From Megasphaera sp. AM44-1BH (GTDB lineage Bacteria; Bacillota; Negativicutes; Veillonellales; Megasphaeraceae), in the NCBI RefSeq assembly GCF_003467125.1, contig NZ_QSFA01000005.1, forward strand, positions 66,959 to 130,958: a stretch of DNA of 64,000 nt, written 5' to 3'. The notes under the pieces are model-generated. The model was given only the letters and a program-made list of their open reading frames with translations. It ran no database searches and was not told the origin of the DNA. Below, one piece after another: positions 17,540 through 25,541 of the stretch. How positions within the stretch are numbered: position 1 is the stretch's first letter; every line of letters begins with the position of its first letter. The position numbers were made by a program, and so were the translations under genes.

Positions 17540-18235
17540 ATGCTGCATGCGATCATTGTTGATGATGAACCGGCTGTAGCTGCTATTATCAAGCATTTCA
17601 TAGAAAAAGACTGCATGCCTGTGACAATCGATTATATAGCCAATAACGGCAAACAGGCCCTTAACTATATCCGGCGCCACAACCCTCAGCTGGTTTTTCT
17701 GGATATCCAGATGCCCATTATGAATGGATTTGAAGTAATGAAAGAGGCACCGGATACAAGATATGTCATTATTACGGCCATTGAATCTTTTTCCTATGCA
17801 CAACAGGCGTTGCGCCTGGGTGCCAGGGATATTTTATTAAAACCAATTGATCATAAGCAACTGACACAGGCTATTATCCGGGCTGTGGGATGGAAATTTA
17901 CCGATAATGGGACGATTAACACTCTGCTCGAATATATTAATGAACATTACGCGGAAAAAATAGAATTAAATAAGCTGTCAGAAATTGTTTATGCGACTCC
18001 AAGCCATATTGCGCGTCTGTTTAAAAAACACATGGGGATGAGTATCATTACCTATGTCCATCAGGTACGGATTGAACGGGCCGTGCAACTCCTCGATTCC
18101 GGTACATGCAGCATAAAGATGGCCGCTGAAATGACTGGATATGAAAGCCTTAATAATTTTTATAAATACTTCAAGCTTCATATGCATATGACTCCATCTG
18201 CCTATTGTTCCCAGATAGAAAAACACAAATCCTGA
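17540..18235 (+). CDS. Response regulator with AraC-type HTH
   Basis: A 231-residue regulator with an N-terminal receiver (DDE near residues 9-11, phospho-acceptor D55 in VFLDIQMP, LLKPID lysine) and a C-terminal AraC/XylS double HTH (LNKLSEIVYATPSHIARLFKKHMG... MAAEMTGYESLNNFYKYFK). This YesN-like architecture pairs with YesM-like kinases. Cotranscribed with its kinase and followed by a strong terminator, so the glyA-FNT-FCL-kinase-regulator genes probably form one transcript. Targets are likely the flanking one-carbon operons, inferred from position. Confidence 0.93.
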   Translation: MLHAIIVDDEPAVAAIIKHFIEKDCMPVTIDYIANNGKQALNYIRRHNPQLVFLDIQMPIMNGFEVMKEAPDTRYVIITAIESFSYAQQALRLGARDILLKPIDHKQLTQAIIRAVGWKFTDNGTINTLLEYINEHYAEKIELNKLSEIVYATPSHIARLFKKHMGMSIITYVHQVRIERAVQLLDSGTCSIKMAAEMTGYESLNNFYKYFKLHMHMTPSAYCSQIEKHKS

Positions 18236-18241
18236 TTTTTA

Positions 18242-18268
18242 GATATACCCGTATTTTTAACAGGTATC
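18242..18268 (+). other. Decayed copy of the 14513 hairpin
   Basis: Begins ATATACCCGTATTTTTAA, close to the ATATACCCGCG..TTTTTAA of the earlier hairpin, and ends GGTAT as that one does. It overlaps the terminator. Confidence 0.35.
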
Positions 18269-18307
18269 GTACCTGCGCCCGTTATGCAGGTACGATACCT
18301 GTTTTTT
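18260..18307 (+). terminator. Terminator after the response regulator
   Basis: A perfect 17-bp stem (18260-18276 with 18286-18302) followed by six T residues. The remaining spacer to folE, about 230 bp, has no gene. Confidence 0.9.
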
Positions 18308-18431
18308 ATTTTCCAGTCATACAATCCAGCCGGATATGTGCTGATACTGCTGTGTAACCGGCTGATAATTTTCCCGTATGAGCCAACCTGCTGGTCATTA
18401 GCCAGTTTTGGCAATTGTGAAGGCCGTTTGT

Positions 18432-18443
18432 ATCAATTTTGAT
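18432..18443. promoter_or_regulatory. Island motif, copy 2 (upstream of folE)
   Basis: ATCAATTTTGAT, the exact reverse complement of the copy upstream of glyA, about 100 bp before folE. Confidence 0.45.
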
Positions 18444-18543
18444 ATAAGAGTTGTCAATCTTCAGCATATATTGGTAAAAAATGGCAGGTTACAATAAAGA
18501 CGGTTAGTATTTACCGTGTTTTGTTTATGATGAGGTGATAAAT

Positions 18544-19098
18544 ATGATTGACCATGAAAAAGTAAAGCAGGCTGTCCGGTTATTTTTGGAAGGCATTGGA
18601 GAGGATATAGAAAGAGAAGGCCTGCGGGAGACGCCAGACCGGGTTTCCCGCATGTGTGATGAGTTATATGGCGGTAAAGAAATGGATGTAGCTGCATATT
18701 TGGAAAAGACGTTTGCTGTAGAAAAGAATGAACTGGTCGTAGAAAAGGATATTCACTTTTATTCTACTTGTGAACATCATATCCTGCCATTTTTTGGTAC
18801 AGCCCATATTGCCTATGTACCAGATGGAAAGGTAGTCGGTCTGAGTAAACTGGCCCGTACAGTAGAAGCCTTCGCCCGGCGTCTGCAGCTGCAGGAGCAA
18901 TTGACCGTGCAGGTTGCTGATGCTCTCATGCAGTATCTGAAGCCCCAGGGTGTACTGGTTATGATAGAAGCAGAGCATTTGTGCATGACCATGAGAGGCA
19001 TAAAGAAACCGGGAAGCCGTACGGTCAGTATTGTCAAACGCGGCGTATTTGAAGAAAAACCAGAATTGACACAGCTCTTTTTTCAGATGGTGAAGTAA
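18544..19098 (+). CDS. folE: GTP cyclohydrolase I FolE
   Basis: First step of folate synthesis: GTP to 7,8-dihydroneopterin triphosphate. The 184-residue protein has the zinc-binding CEHH motif (FYSTCEHHILPF) and second cysteine (AEHLCMTMRG), plus VGLSKLARTVEAFARRLQ. The ATG at 18544 is chosen because GAGGTG at 18532-18537 then lies 6 nt away; an in-frame GTG at 18535 overlaps that RBS. It opens the second island transcript, and the next (broken) HD-domain gene begins one base after its stop. Confidence 0.95.
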   Translation: MIDHEKVKQAVRLFLEGIGEDIEREGLRETPDRVSRMCDELYGGKEMDVAAYLEKTFAVEKNELVVEKDIHFYSTCEHHILPFFGTAHIAYVPDGKVVGLSKLARTVEAFARRLQLQEQLTVQVADALMQYLKPQGVLVMIEAEHLCMTMRGIKKPGSRTVSIVKRGVFEEKPELTQLFFQMVK

Positions 19099-19099
19099 T

Positions 19100-19571
19100 A
19101 TGGACCGGGTAAATTTGATCTGGCATCATCCTGTATATCAGGAGTTGTATACGGCGCTGCAATGGCGTGAAAAAGACCGCCTGTTCTGTCGTCATGATAT
19201 GGAACATTTTTTATCCGTGGCACGGCTTATGTGGATGTATACTCTCGAAAATGGATGGCATCAGAAAAAAGATGTCCTTTATGGGACGGATCATGCAATA
19301 TGATTATGGCGAACCGCATGACATAGCGGGTGCCCGCATTGCCCGGGAGATACTTATGACTCTTCCGCAGGCGGACCGGTATACGGCTGACGAAGAACGG
19401 CTGATGATAGAGGCCATTGCCTGTCATCGCAGAAAAGGAGAAAATCCGGCGGGCAGACTGTCAGAGCTGCTCATCCAGTGTGATAAGGAAGCGCGCCTGT
19501 GTTTTCAGTGTCCCGTAAGGAGTCAGTGCAAATGGCCTGAAGAAAAACGGAACGAGGAAATACGATATTAA
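19100..19571 (+). pseudogene. HD-domain hydrolase gene, frameshifted and missing its HD motif
   Basis: Two overlapping frames together read as an HD-domain phosphohydrolase: the first (19100-19303) contains RHDMEHFLSVARLMW and ends ...KKDVLYG, the second resumes with RIMQYDYGEPHDIAGARIAREIL and runs to a cysteine-rich tail (CFQCPVRSQCKW). Between them family members carry a LLHDIG-type motif; here the join at about 19283 lacks it and shifts frame by +1, consistent with a deletion of 3n-1 bases (about 20). The catalytic metal-binding HD pair is therefore gone. Such HD genes are commonly found next to folE in Firmicutes. Its reading frame elsewhere is intact, suggesting a recent loss. Confidence 0.75.
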
Positions 19572-19584
19572 TACAGGATACGAT

Positions 19585-19596
19585 ATCAAAATCCAT
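19585..19596. promoter_or_regulatory. Island motif, degenerate copy 3 (upstream of fhs)
   Basis: ATCAAAATCCAT, preceded by AT as in the folE copy read on the other strand (ATATCAAAAT shared). The surrounding 120 bp are A+T-rich and carry no gene. Confidence 0.35.
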
Positions 19597-19700
19597 ATAG
19601 AATGAAGCAAATATCAGCATATCACTATAGAAAATGAAATGATACTATGAATACATAGAAAAATAAATATGTTATTTCGTCATAGGAAAGGATGTTTATC

Positions 19701-21362
19701 ATGACAGATATTGAAATTGCACAGCAGACAGAAATGGAACCGATTGTAAAAGTAGCCGGACGTATCGGACTGGATGCCGACGAACTGGAATTATACGGCA
19801 AATATAAGGCTAAGATTGATTACAAAGACTTTAAGGACAGACCAGATAAAGCCAAACTCATTCTGGTGACGGCAATTACACCGACCCCTGCCGGTGAAGG
19901 CAAGACAACAACCGTAGTCGGCCTGGGAGATGCATTGAATAAACTGGGCAAGAAAACCATCCTGGCCTTACGGGAACCGTCTCTGGGACCCGTGTTTGGC
20001 GTAAAAGGCGGCGCAGCCGGCGGCGGGTATGCCCAGGTTGTTCCGATGGAAGATATCAATCTTCATTTTACGGGTGATTTCCATGCTATTGGCATTGCGA
20101 ACAACTTGCTGGCGGCTATGATAGACAATCATATATTCCAGGGCAATGCACTGCATATTGATACGCGGCGTATTACATGGAAGCGTGTTGTTGATATGAA
20201 CGACCGGCAACTCCGGCACATTACCTGTGGCCTGCAGGGCAAAACGAATGGCGTTCCCCGTGAAGACGGATTTGATATCACCGTTGCATCAGAAGTCATG
20301 GCAATCCTCTGCCTGGCTACCAGTCTGGCAGATCTCAAAGAACGGCTGGGAAAAATCATCATAGGATATACGCGGGATGAAGAACCGATTACAGCTGCCC
20401 AGCTGCACGCAGAAGGGGCTATGGCAGCAGTCCTCAAGGATGCCATCAAACCAAATCTGGTGCAGACACTGGAACATAATCCTGCATTTATCCACGGTGG
20501 TCCTTTTGCCAATATCGCTCATGGCTGCAACAGCATCATGGCGACTAAATTAGGATTGAAACTTGCCGATTACGTCGTTACGGAAGCCGGTTTTGGTGCT
20601 GATCTGGGAGCGGAAAAATTCCTCGATATTAAATGCCGCAAGGCTGGTATCCGCCCGGATGCCGTCGTAATCGTTGCGACTGTAAAGGCGCTTAAGATGC
20701 ATGGCGGTGTAGATAAGAAACAGCTGAATGGAGAAAATGTAGAAGCGGTCCGTAAAGGCCTGCCCAATCTTCTGAAACACATTGAAAACATTACCCGCGT
20801 ATTCGGACTTCCGGCTGTAGTAGCCATCAATAAATTCCCCCAGGATACGGAAGAGGAACTGAATCTTATCCGCACGAGTTGTCAGCAGGCCGGTGTCCAT
20901 GTCGCATTGTCCGATGTCTGGGGCAAAGGGGGAGCCGGTGGTATCGAACTGGCAGAAGAAGTGATCCGTCTTGCCAATACACCGAATCATTTCCAGTATC
21001 TCTATGAAGATACGATGAGCATTAAAGATAAAGTAGAGACAATCGTCCGGAAAGTCTATGGCGGTGCCGGTGTCGATTATACAAAAGGAGCTTCGAAAGA
21101 AATTGCAAAATTAGAAAAACTGGGCTTTGGTAATCTTCCTGTCTGCATGGCCAAAACACAATTCTCCTTCTCGGATGATGCCAGCAAAATCTGCCGGCCC
21201 GAAGGATTCCGTATTACAATCAAAGATGCAAAGGTATCGGCCGGTGCAGGATTCATCGTCATTTATACCGGAAATATCATGACGATGCCGGGGCTTCCTA
21301 AAGTGCCGGCGGCTGAAAAAATTGATATTGATGCCAACGGCAGAATTACTGGCTTATTTTAA
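19701..21362 (+). CDS. fhs: Formate--tetrahydrofolate ligase
   Basis: Joins formate to THF with ATP giving 10-formyl-THF, or runs in reverse to make ATP from 10-formyl-THF. The 553-residue protein has the P-loop TPAGEGKTTTVVGL, the LREPSLGPVFGVKGGAAGGG motif and a C-terminal FRITIKDAKVSAGAGFIV segment, all typical. The ATG at 19701 is preferred because AGGAAAGG (19684-19691) is then 9 nt upstream; an in-frame ATG at 19692 abuts it. First of a tight run fhs-fchA-folD-folC-folP-folK with gaps of 14 bp or less or short overlaps. Confidence 0.97.
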   Translation: MTDIEIAQQTEMEPIVKVAGRIGLDADELELYGKYKAKIDYKDFKDRPDKAKLILVTAITPTPAGEGKTTTVVGLGDALNKLGKKTILALREPSLGPVFGVKGGAAGGGYAQVVPMEDINLHFTGDFHAIGIANNLLAAMIDNHIFQGNALHIDTRRITWKRVVDMNDRQLRHITCGLQGKTNGVPREDGFDITVASEVMAILCLATSLADLKERLGKIIIGYTRDEEPITAAQLHAEGAMAAVLKDAIKPNLVQTLEHNPAFIHGGPFANIAHGCNSIMATKLGLKLADYVVTEAGFGADLGAEKFLDIKCRKAGIRPDAVVIVATVKALKMHGGVDKKQLNGENVEAVRKGLPNLLKHIENITRVFGLPAVVAINKFPQDTEEELNLIRTSCQQAGVHVALSDVWGKGGAGGIELAEEVIRLANTPNHFQYLYEDTMSIKDKVETIVRKVYGGAGVDYTKGASKEIAKLEKLGFGNLPVCMAKTQFSFSDDASKICRPEGFRITIKDAKVSAGAGFIVIYTGNIMTMPGLPKVPAAEKIDIDANGRITGLF

Positions 21363-21376
21363 GGCAGGTGTGAAGA

Positions 21377-21988
21377 ATGCAGGACATGACATGCTCGACG
21401 TTTTTACAGGCTCTCGCGTCCAAAGCGCCGACTCCAGGGGGAGGCGGCGCAGCTGCCTTCACCGGTGCCCTGGGGGCAGCTCTGGGAGCCATGGTAGCCA
21501 ATCTGACACTGGGGAAGCAGAAATATGCTGCTGTCCAGGACGATATAGAACGGCTGGAGGGACAGTGCAGGATTCTTGGAACAGAAATGATGGACCTTAT
21601 CGAAGCGGATGCCAAAGGATTCCAGCCATTGGCAGATGCTTATAAGATTCCCCGGACCCGGGAAAACAGGGATATTCTGCTGCAGAAAGCGCAGGAAGAA
21701 GCGTGTCAGGCTCCTCTTGCGATTATGCGCAAAGGATTGGAAGGACTGGCATTGCAGCAGGAGCTGGCCGAAAAAGGGACGGTTATGGCTGTCAGTGATG
21801 TCGGCGCCGGAGTACAGCTGTTCCGTTCTGCCATATTAGCGGCATCTCTCAACGTTTATATTAATACACGGACAATGAAAGATCGGCAGGCAGCCGCCAG
21901 ACTCAAAGAAATGGCAGAACTCATCGAAAAAGATAGTATAGTCCTGGCTGATCATATCTATGATACTGTAAGGAGACGATTACAATGA
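21377..21988 (+). CDS. fchA: Methenyl-THF cyclohydrolase/formimino-THF cyclodeaminase family protein FchA
   Basis: A 203-residue member of the cyclodeaminase/cyclohydrolase family: KAPTPGGGGAAAFTGALGAAL at the N-terminus is the folate-binding signature, followed by an all-helical body. In acetogens and clostridia FchA hydrolyses 5,10-methenyl-THF to 10-formyl-THF. Sitting between fhs and folD, it would link those steps, and FolD here looks unable to do this step itself. Overlaps folD by 4 bp (ATGA). Confidence 0.92.
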   Translation: MQDMTCSTFLQALASKAPTPGGGGAAAFTGALGAALGAMVANLTLGKQKYAAVQDDIERLEGQCRILGTEMMDLIEADAKGFQPLADAYKIPRTRENRDILLQKAQEEACQAPLAIMRKGLEGLALQQELAEKGTVMAVSDVGAGVQLFRSAILAASLNVYINTRTMKDRQAAARLKEMAELIEKDSIVLADHIYDTVRRRLQ

Positions 21989-22860
21989 ATGTACTGAAAG
22001 GAAAAGCGGTAGCTGACAGCATGGCTGTAGCTATGCGGTCAGCTTTAAATCAATTGCCGGTTACCCCCTGTCTGGCGATCATCCGCGTGGGCGAACGGCC
22101 CGATGACCTGGCCTATGAACGGGGAGCACGGAAACGGATGGAAAAAATCGGCATTCAGTGTCAGATAGTGGCATTGCCAGAAACCATTGGTAAAGAAGAA
22201 TTTTTAAAACAGTTCCGGCGTGTCAATCGGGATCCGGATGTCCATGGCATACTGATATTCCGCCCGTTGCCGGAACACCTCCGTGATTGCGGCGTGGAAC
22301 AGATTATAGATCCGCTGAAAGATGTAGATGCTATCAGTCCACAGAATACAGCACGGGTCTATCTCGACGATAAAAGAGGATTTGCTCCCTGCACGGCAGA
22401 AGCCGTATTGGAAATCATTGATAGCATTCATTACGATGTACGGGGGAAAAAAGTTGTTGTAGTCGGATGCGGCAATGTAGTAGGCAAGCCCTTATCGGTG
22501 CTCCTGTTCAATCGTATGGCCACGGTTACGGTATGCAATGAATTTACACAGGACCTGAAGGATGAGTGCGCCACTGCCGACGTGCTTGTTTCCTGTGCTG
22601 GTGTCCGCCGGCTCATTAAAGGGGATTATGTGCCGGACGGCTGTATTGTCATTGATGTCGGCATCAATACGGACGATGATGGGACTCTGTGTGGCGATGT
22701 GGATTTTGACGCGGCAGCCCCGCATGCCAGCTATATCACCCCTGTTCCCGGCGGCGTAGGGGGCGTCACGACGAGTGTTCTTGCCAAACATGTCATCAAA
22801 GCGGCCGTTTTGCAGCAGGAACGGCAGGACCCTTTTGATAATCAGATGGGAGCTCATTGA
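21985..22860 (+). CDS. folD: Methylene-THF dehydrogenase FolD, apparently lacking cyclohydrolase residues
   Basis: A 291-residue FolD: the Rossmann motif VVGCGNVVGKPLSVLL, the VDVGIN stretch and the C-terminal TPVPGGVGGVTTSVL are conserved. In bifunctional FolD the YxxxK lysine (K56 in human MTHFD1) and the glutamine of VQLPLP (Q100) are needed for cyclohydrolase activity. Here they are A48 (YERGAR) and F92 (ILIFRPLP), while the DVD aspartate (D115) and Y44 are kept. This predicts a dehydrogenase-only enzyme with FchA next door supplying hydrolysis. This DLAYERGA-type subfamily appears to be found in clostridia as well (recalled, not checked). Confidence 0.94.
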   Translation: MNVLKGKAVADSMAVAMRSALNQLPVTPCLAIIRVGERPDDLAYERGARKRMEKIGIQCQIVALPETIGKEEFLKQFRRVNRDPDVHGILIFRPLPEHLRDCGVEQIIDPLKDVDAISPQNTARVYLDDKRGFAPCTAEAVLEIIDSIHYDVRGKKVVVVGCGNVVGKPLSVLLFNRMATVTVCNEFTQDLKDECATADVLVSCAGVRRLIKGDYVPDGCIVIDVGINTDDDGTLCGDVDFDAAAPHASYITPVPGGVGGVTTSVLAKHVIKAAVLQQERQDPFDNQMGAH

Positions 22861-22861
22861 T

Positions 22862-24157
22862 ATGAATTATGAAGAAGCGGTGGCCTTTCTCGACGCACCT
22901 AAATACAATACGATACGGCCAGGGCTGGAACCGATGATTCATCTGATGGATCTGCTGGGAAATCCCCAGGATTCTCTTCGTATCATCCATATTGCCGGTA
23001 CAAATGGGAAAGGTTCGACAGCAGCGTATATCAGCCAGATTCTGCAATGTGCCGGGTACAAGACCGGGTTGTATACATCACCATATATTGAACGGTTTAC
23101 AGAACGTGTCCGCTGTGATGGCAGGGAAATATCACCGCAGAGTCTGGCCCGCCTCACTAGCCGGGTCTATGAAGCCGTACAGCAGATGGCTGCCAGAAAA
23201 CAGCTGCTGCCGACTGCTTTTGAACTGATTACGGCTGTCGCATTCCTTTACTATGCCGAAGAACACGCGGATTTTGTCGTCCTGGAAACCGGACTGGGTG
23301 GGCGGCTCGATGCGACGAATATTATTCCCTGCCCGGTCCTTTCGGTCATTACGGCCATTGATATGGATCATACAAATCTCCTGGGAGATACACTGGCAGC
23401 CATTGCAGGGGAAAAAGCCGGTATCATCAAGCCGGATGGGCACGTTGTTTCGTATGAACAACGACCAGAAGCGGCGCAGGTCATTCAGAGACGATGCCAG
23501 GAACAGCAGGCTTCTCTGGACATGGTTAATTTGTCCCGAATCTGCATAAAGAAACAAACTCTGGAAGGGCAGGATTTTTCCTATGGGACCGATGATACCT
23601 ATCATGTTTCTCTTCTGGGTACGTATCAGGTGTATAACGCGGCGACGGCTATAACGGCGGCCCGCTGTCTGCAGCGGCTGGGATATGCCGTTTCAGCTCA
23701 GGCTGTCTCGGATGGGCTGGCGAAGACGCGGTGGCCGGGGCGATTGGAAATAGTTGGGAAGAACCCGCTGATTCTCATAGATGGAGCCCATAATCCGCAT
23801 GGCGTCCGGGCATTGCGGCAGAGTTTGGAACAACTTTTCCCGCAGCAGAAATGTACGTTTATCATGGGAGTGCTGGCAGATAAGAACTATTCGTCGATGA
23901 TAGAAATCATGCGGCCATTGATGCGGCGGGCCCTGACGGTGACACCGGCATCAGAAAGAGCTCTTTCAGGGGATACGCTTGCAGTTCTGTTGCGGAAAGA
24001 CGGTGTAGATGCCCAATCGGTTTCTTCCATAGCAGAGGCTGTGGAGTATTGCCGGAAAGAATTCCGGGAAGATGTAATCTGTGCCTTTGGTTCTCTGTAT
24101 TATATTGGCCAGGTACGGGCCTATTGCCTGAAAGCAGGTGACCATAATGGGACGTAA
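22862..24157 (+). CDS. folC: Folylpolyglutamate/dihydrofolate synthase FolC
   Basis: Adds glutamate to dihydropteroate and to folates. The 431-residue Mur-ligase-type protein has the ATP loop IAGTNGKGSTAAYI, ETGLGGRLDATN and DGAHNPHGVRAL. The ATG follows the folD stop by one base; an upstream extension of the frame lies within folD. Polyglutamylation keeps folates in the cell and raises affinity for one-carbon enzymes, so the gene fits the operon. Its last 11 bp overlap folP. Confidence 0.95.
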   Translation: MNYEEAVAFLDAPKYNTIRPGLEPMIHLMDLLGNPQDSLRIIHIAGTNGKGSTAAYISQILQCAGYKTGLYTSPYIERFTERVRCDGREISPQSLARLTSRVYEAVQQMAARKQLLPTAFELITAVAFLYYAEEHADFVVLETGLGGRLDATNIIPCPVLSVITAIDMDHTNLLGDTLAAIAGEKAGIIKPDGHVVSYEQRPEAAQVIQRRCQEQQASLDMVNLSRICIKKQTLEGQDFSYGTDDTYHVSLLGTYQVYNAATAITAARCLQRLGYAVSAQAVSDGLAKTRWPGRLEIVGKNPLILIDGAHNPHGVRALRQSLEQLFPQQKCTFIMGVLADKNYSSMIEIMRPLMRRALTVTPASERALSGDTLAVLLRKDGVDAQSVSSIAEAVEYCRKEFREDVICAFGSLYYIGQVRAYCLKAGDHNGT

Positions 24158-25016
24158 CATACGGGAATACCACTGGATTGATGGAAAGTCGCTTGTTGTA
24201 GGAAAAAAGACGCTGGTCATGGGAATCCTGAATTTTACCAGCGACTCTTTTTCTGACGGGGGATGCTGGAATACGGTGGAAAAAGCATTGAACCATGCCA
24301 GAGAAATGATTGCGGACGGAGCCGATATCATTGATTTGGGCGTAGAGTCATCAAGACCCGGCTTTACGCCTGTTCCGGCCAGTGAAGAAATCGGACGCTT
24401 ATCGCATATATTGAAGCCATTGCTGAAAATGAGCTCTGTGCCCGTTTCCGTTGATACTTTTAAAGCAGAAACGGCTGCCTATGCGCTTCGGGCAGGTGCT
24501 CATATCATCAATGATATATGGGGATTGCAATATGCCGATGAACCAGGACGCATGGCAGAGGCCATTGCGCCTTATACAGCGCCGGTAATCGTCATGCATA
24601 ATCAGAAATCTACTAATTATACATCCATGATAGATGAAATGAAAGGCTTTTTTTCGGTATCGGCCCGGATTGCAGCCGATGCTGGGATTAATGAAAGACG
24701 GTTGATTATGGACCCTGGCATCGGGTTTGGCAAGACGGCGAGGCAGAACATCTATGTGCTGCGTCATCTTCACGAGCTGACTATGCTGCCATATCCTGTG
24801 CTACTGGGAGCCAGCCGGAAAAGTTTTATTGGGCGGATTTTAAAAAAGGATGTTACCGACAGACTGGAAGAAACCTGTGCCGTCTGTGTAGCTGGTGCCC
24901 TGGCAGGATGTGATATTGTACGGGTCCATGATGTACGCCCTGTGGTACGGATGTGCCGTATGGCTGATGTGCTCAGTGGGAAAAATCCGTTGCAGGAGCC
25001 GTTGGATGATGACTAA
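24147..25016 (+). CDS. folP: Dihydropteroate synthase FolP
   Basis: Condenses dihydropterin diphosphate with p-aminobenzoate; the target of sulfonamides. The 289-residue TIM barrel shows MGILNFTSDSFSDGG, DIIDLGVESSRPG, DPGIGFGKT and LLGASRKSFIGR. The ATG at 24147 has AGGTGA (24136-24141) upstream; an in-frame GTG at 24138 overlaps it. Translationally coupled to folC and folK by overlaps. No folB (dihydroneopterin aldolase) lies in the island. Confidence 0.95.
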   Translation: MGRNIREYHWIDGKSLVVGKKTLVMGILNFTSDSFSDGGCWNTVEKALNHAREMIADGADIIDLGVESSRPGFTPVPASEEIGRLSHILKPLLKMSSVPVSVDTFKAETAAYALRAGAHIINDIWGLQYADEPGRMAEAIAPYTAPVIVMHNQKSTNYTSMIDEMKGFFSVSARIAADAGINERRLIMDPGIGFGKTARQNIYVLRHLHELTMLPYPVLLGASRKSFIGRILKKDVTDRLEETCAVCVAGALAGCDIVRVHDVRPVVRMCRMADVLSGKNPLQEPLDDD

Positions 25017-25503
25017 GTATTACATCGGTCTGGGTTCGAATCTGGGAGAACGGCAGAATTTATTGCAGGAGGCAGTCCGCCAGCTGGGCCTCCTGCCGGA
25101 AATACAGATACAGGCTGTCAGTCATATGTATGAAACACCGCCATGGGGAAAGACCGACCAGCCTCCCTTTCTGAACGCCGTTGTGAAAATCAGGACGGAC
25201 TGGCAGCCGGAACAACTTTGTTCAGCATGTCAGCATATTGAACAGATGCTGGGGAGAGTACGCAAGGAAAAATGGGGAGCGCGTACGATTGATCTGGATA
25301 TTCTATGGGGGGATGACGTATGCTGTCATAATGAACGCCTGACGATACCTCATCCTTATCTGAAAGAGCGGGCTTTTGCTCTTATACCGCTACAGGAGCT
25401 GGCACCAGATCTGGTAATAGATGGACAAGCTATCGATGTATGGCTGGAAAAGACGCGGGATAGAGAGAATATACGTTGTACCGGCCTTTTCAAGAGAGAA
25501 TGA
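25006..25503 (+). CDS. folK: HPPK, 2-amino-4-hydroxy-6-hydroxymethyldihydropteridine diphosphokinase FolK
   Basis: Pyrophosphorylates hydroxymethyldihydropterin for FolP. The 165-residue protein has YIGLGSNLGER at the start and the catalytic WGARTIDLDILWGDD motif with its two magnesium-binding aspartates, then TIPHPYLKERAFALIPL. ATG 25006 or 25009 both follow AGGAG (24994-24998). It overlaps folP by 11 bp. FolB activity, needed between FolE and FolK, is not encoded nearby. Confidence 0.95.
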   Translation: MMTKYYIGLGSNLGERQNLLQEAVRQLGLLPEIQIQAVSHMYETPPWGKTDQPPFLNAVVKIRTDWQPEQLCSACQHIEQMLGRVRKEKWGARTIDLDILWGDDVCCHNERLTIPHPYLKERAFALIPLQELAPDLVIDGQAIDVWLEKTRDRENIRCTGLFKRE

Positions 25504-25541
25504 CCAGGCATGTATCCTGGAATAAATTCATGGAGGGTAAT

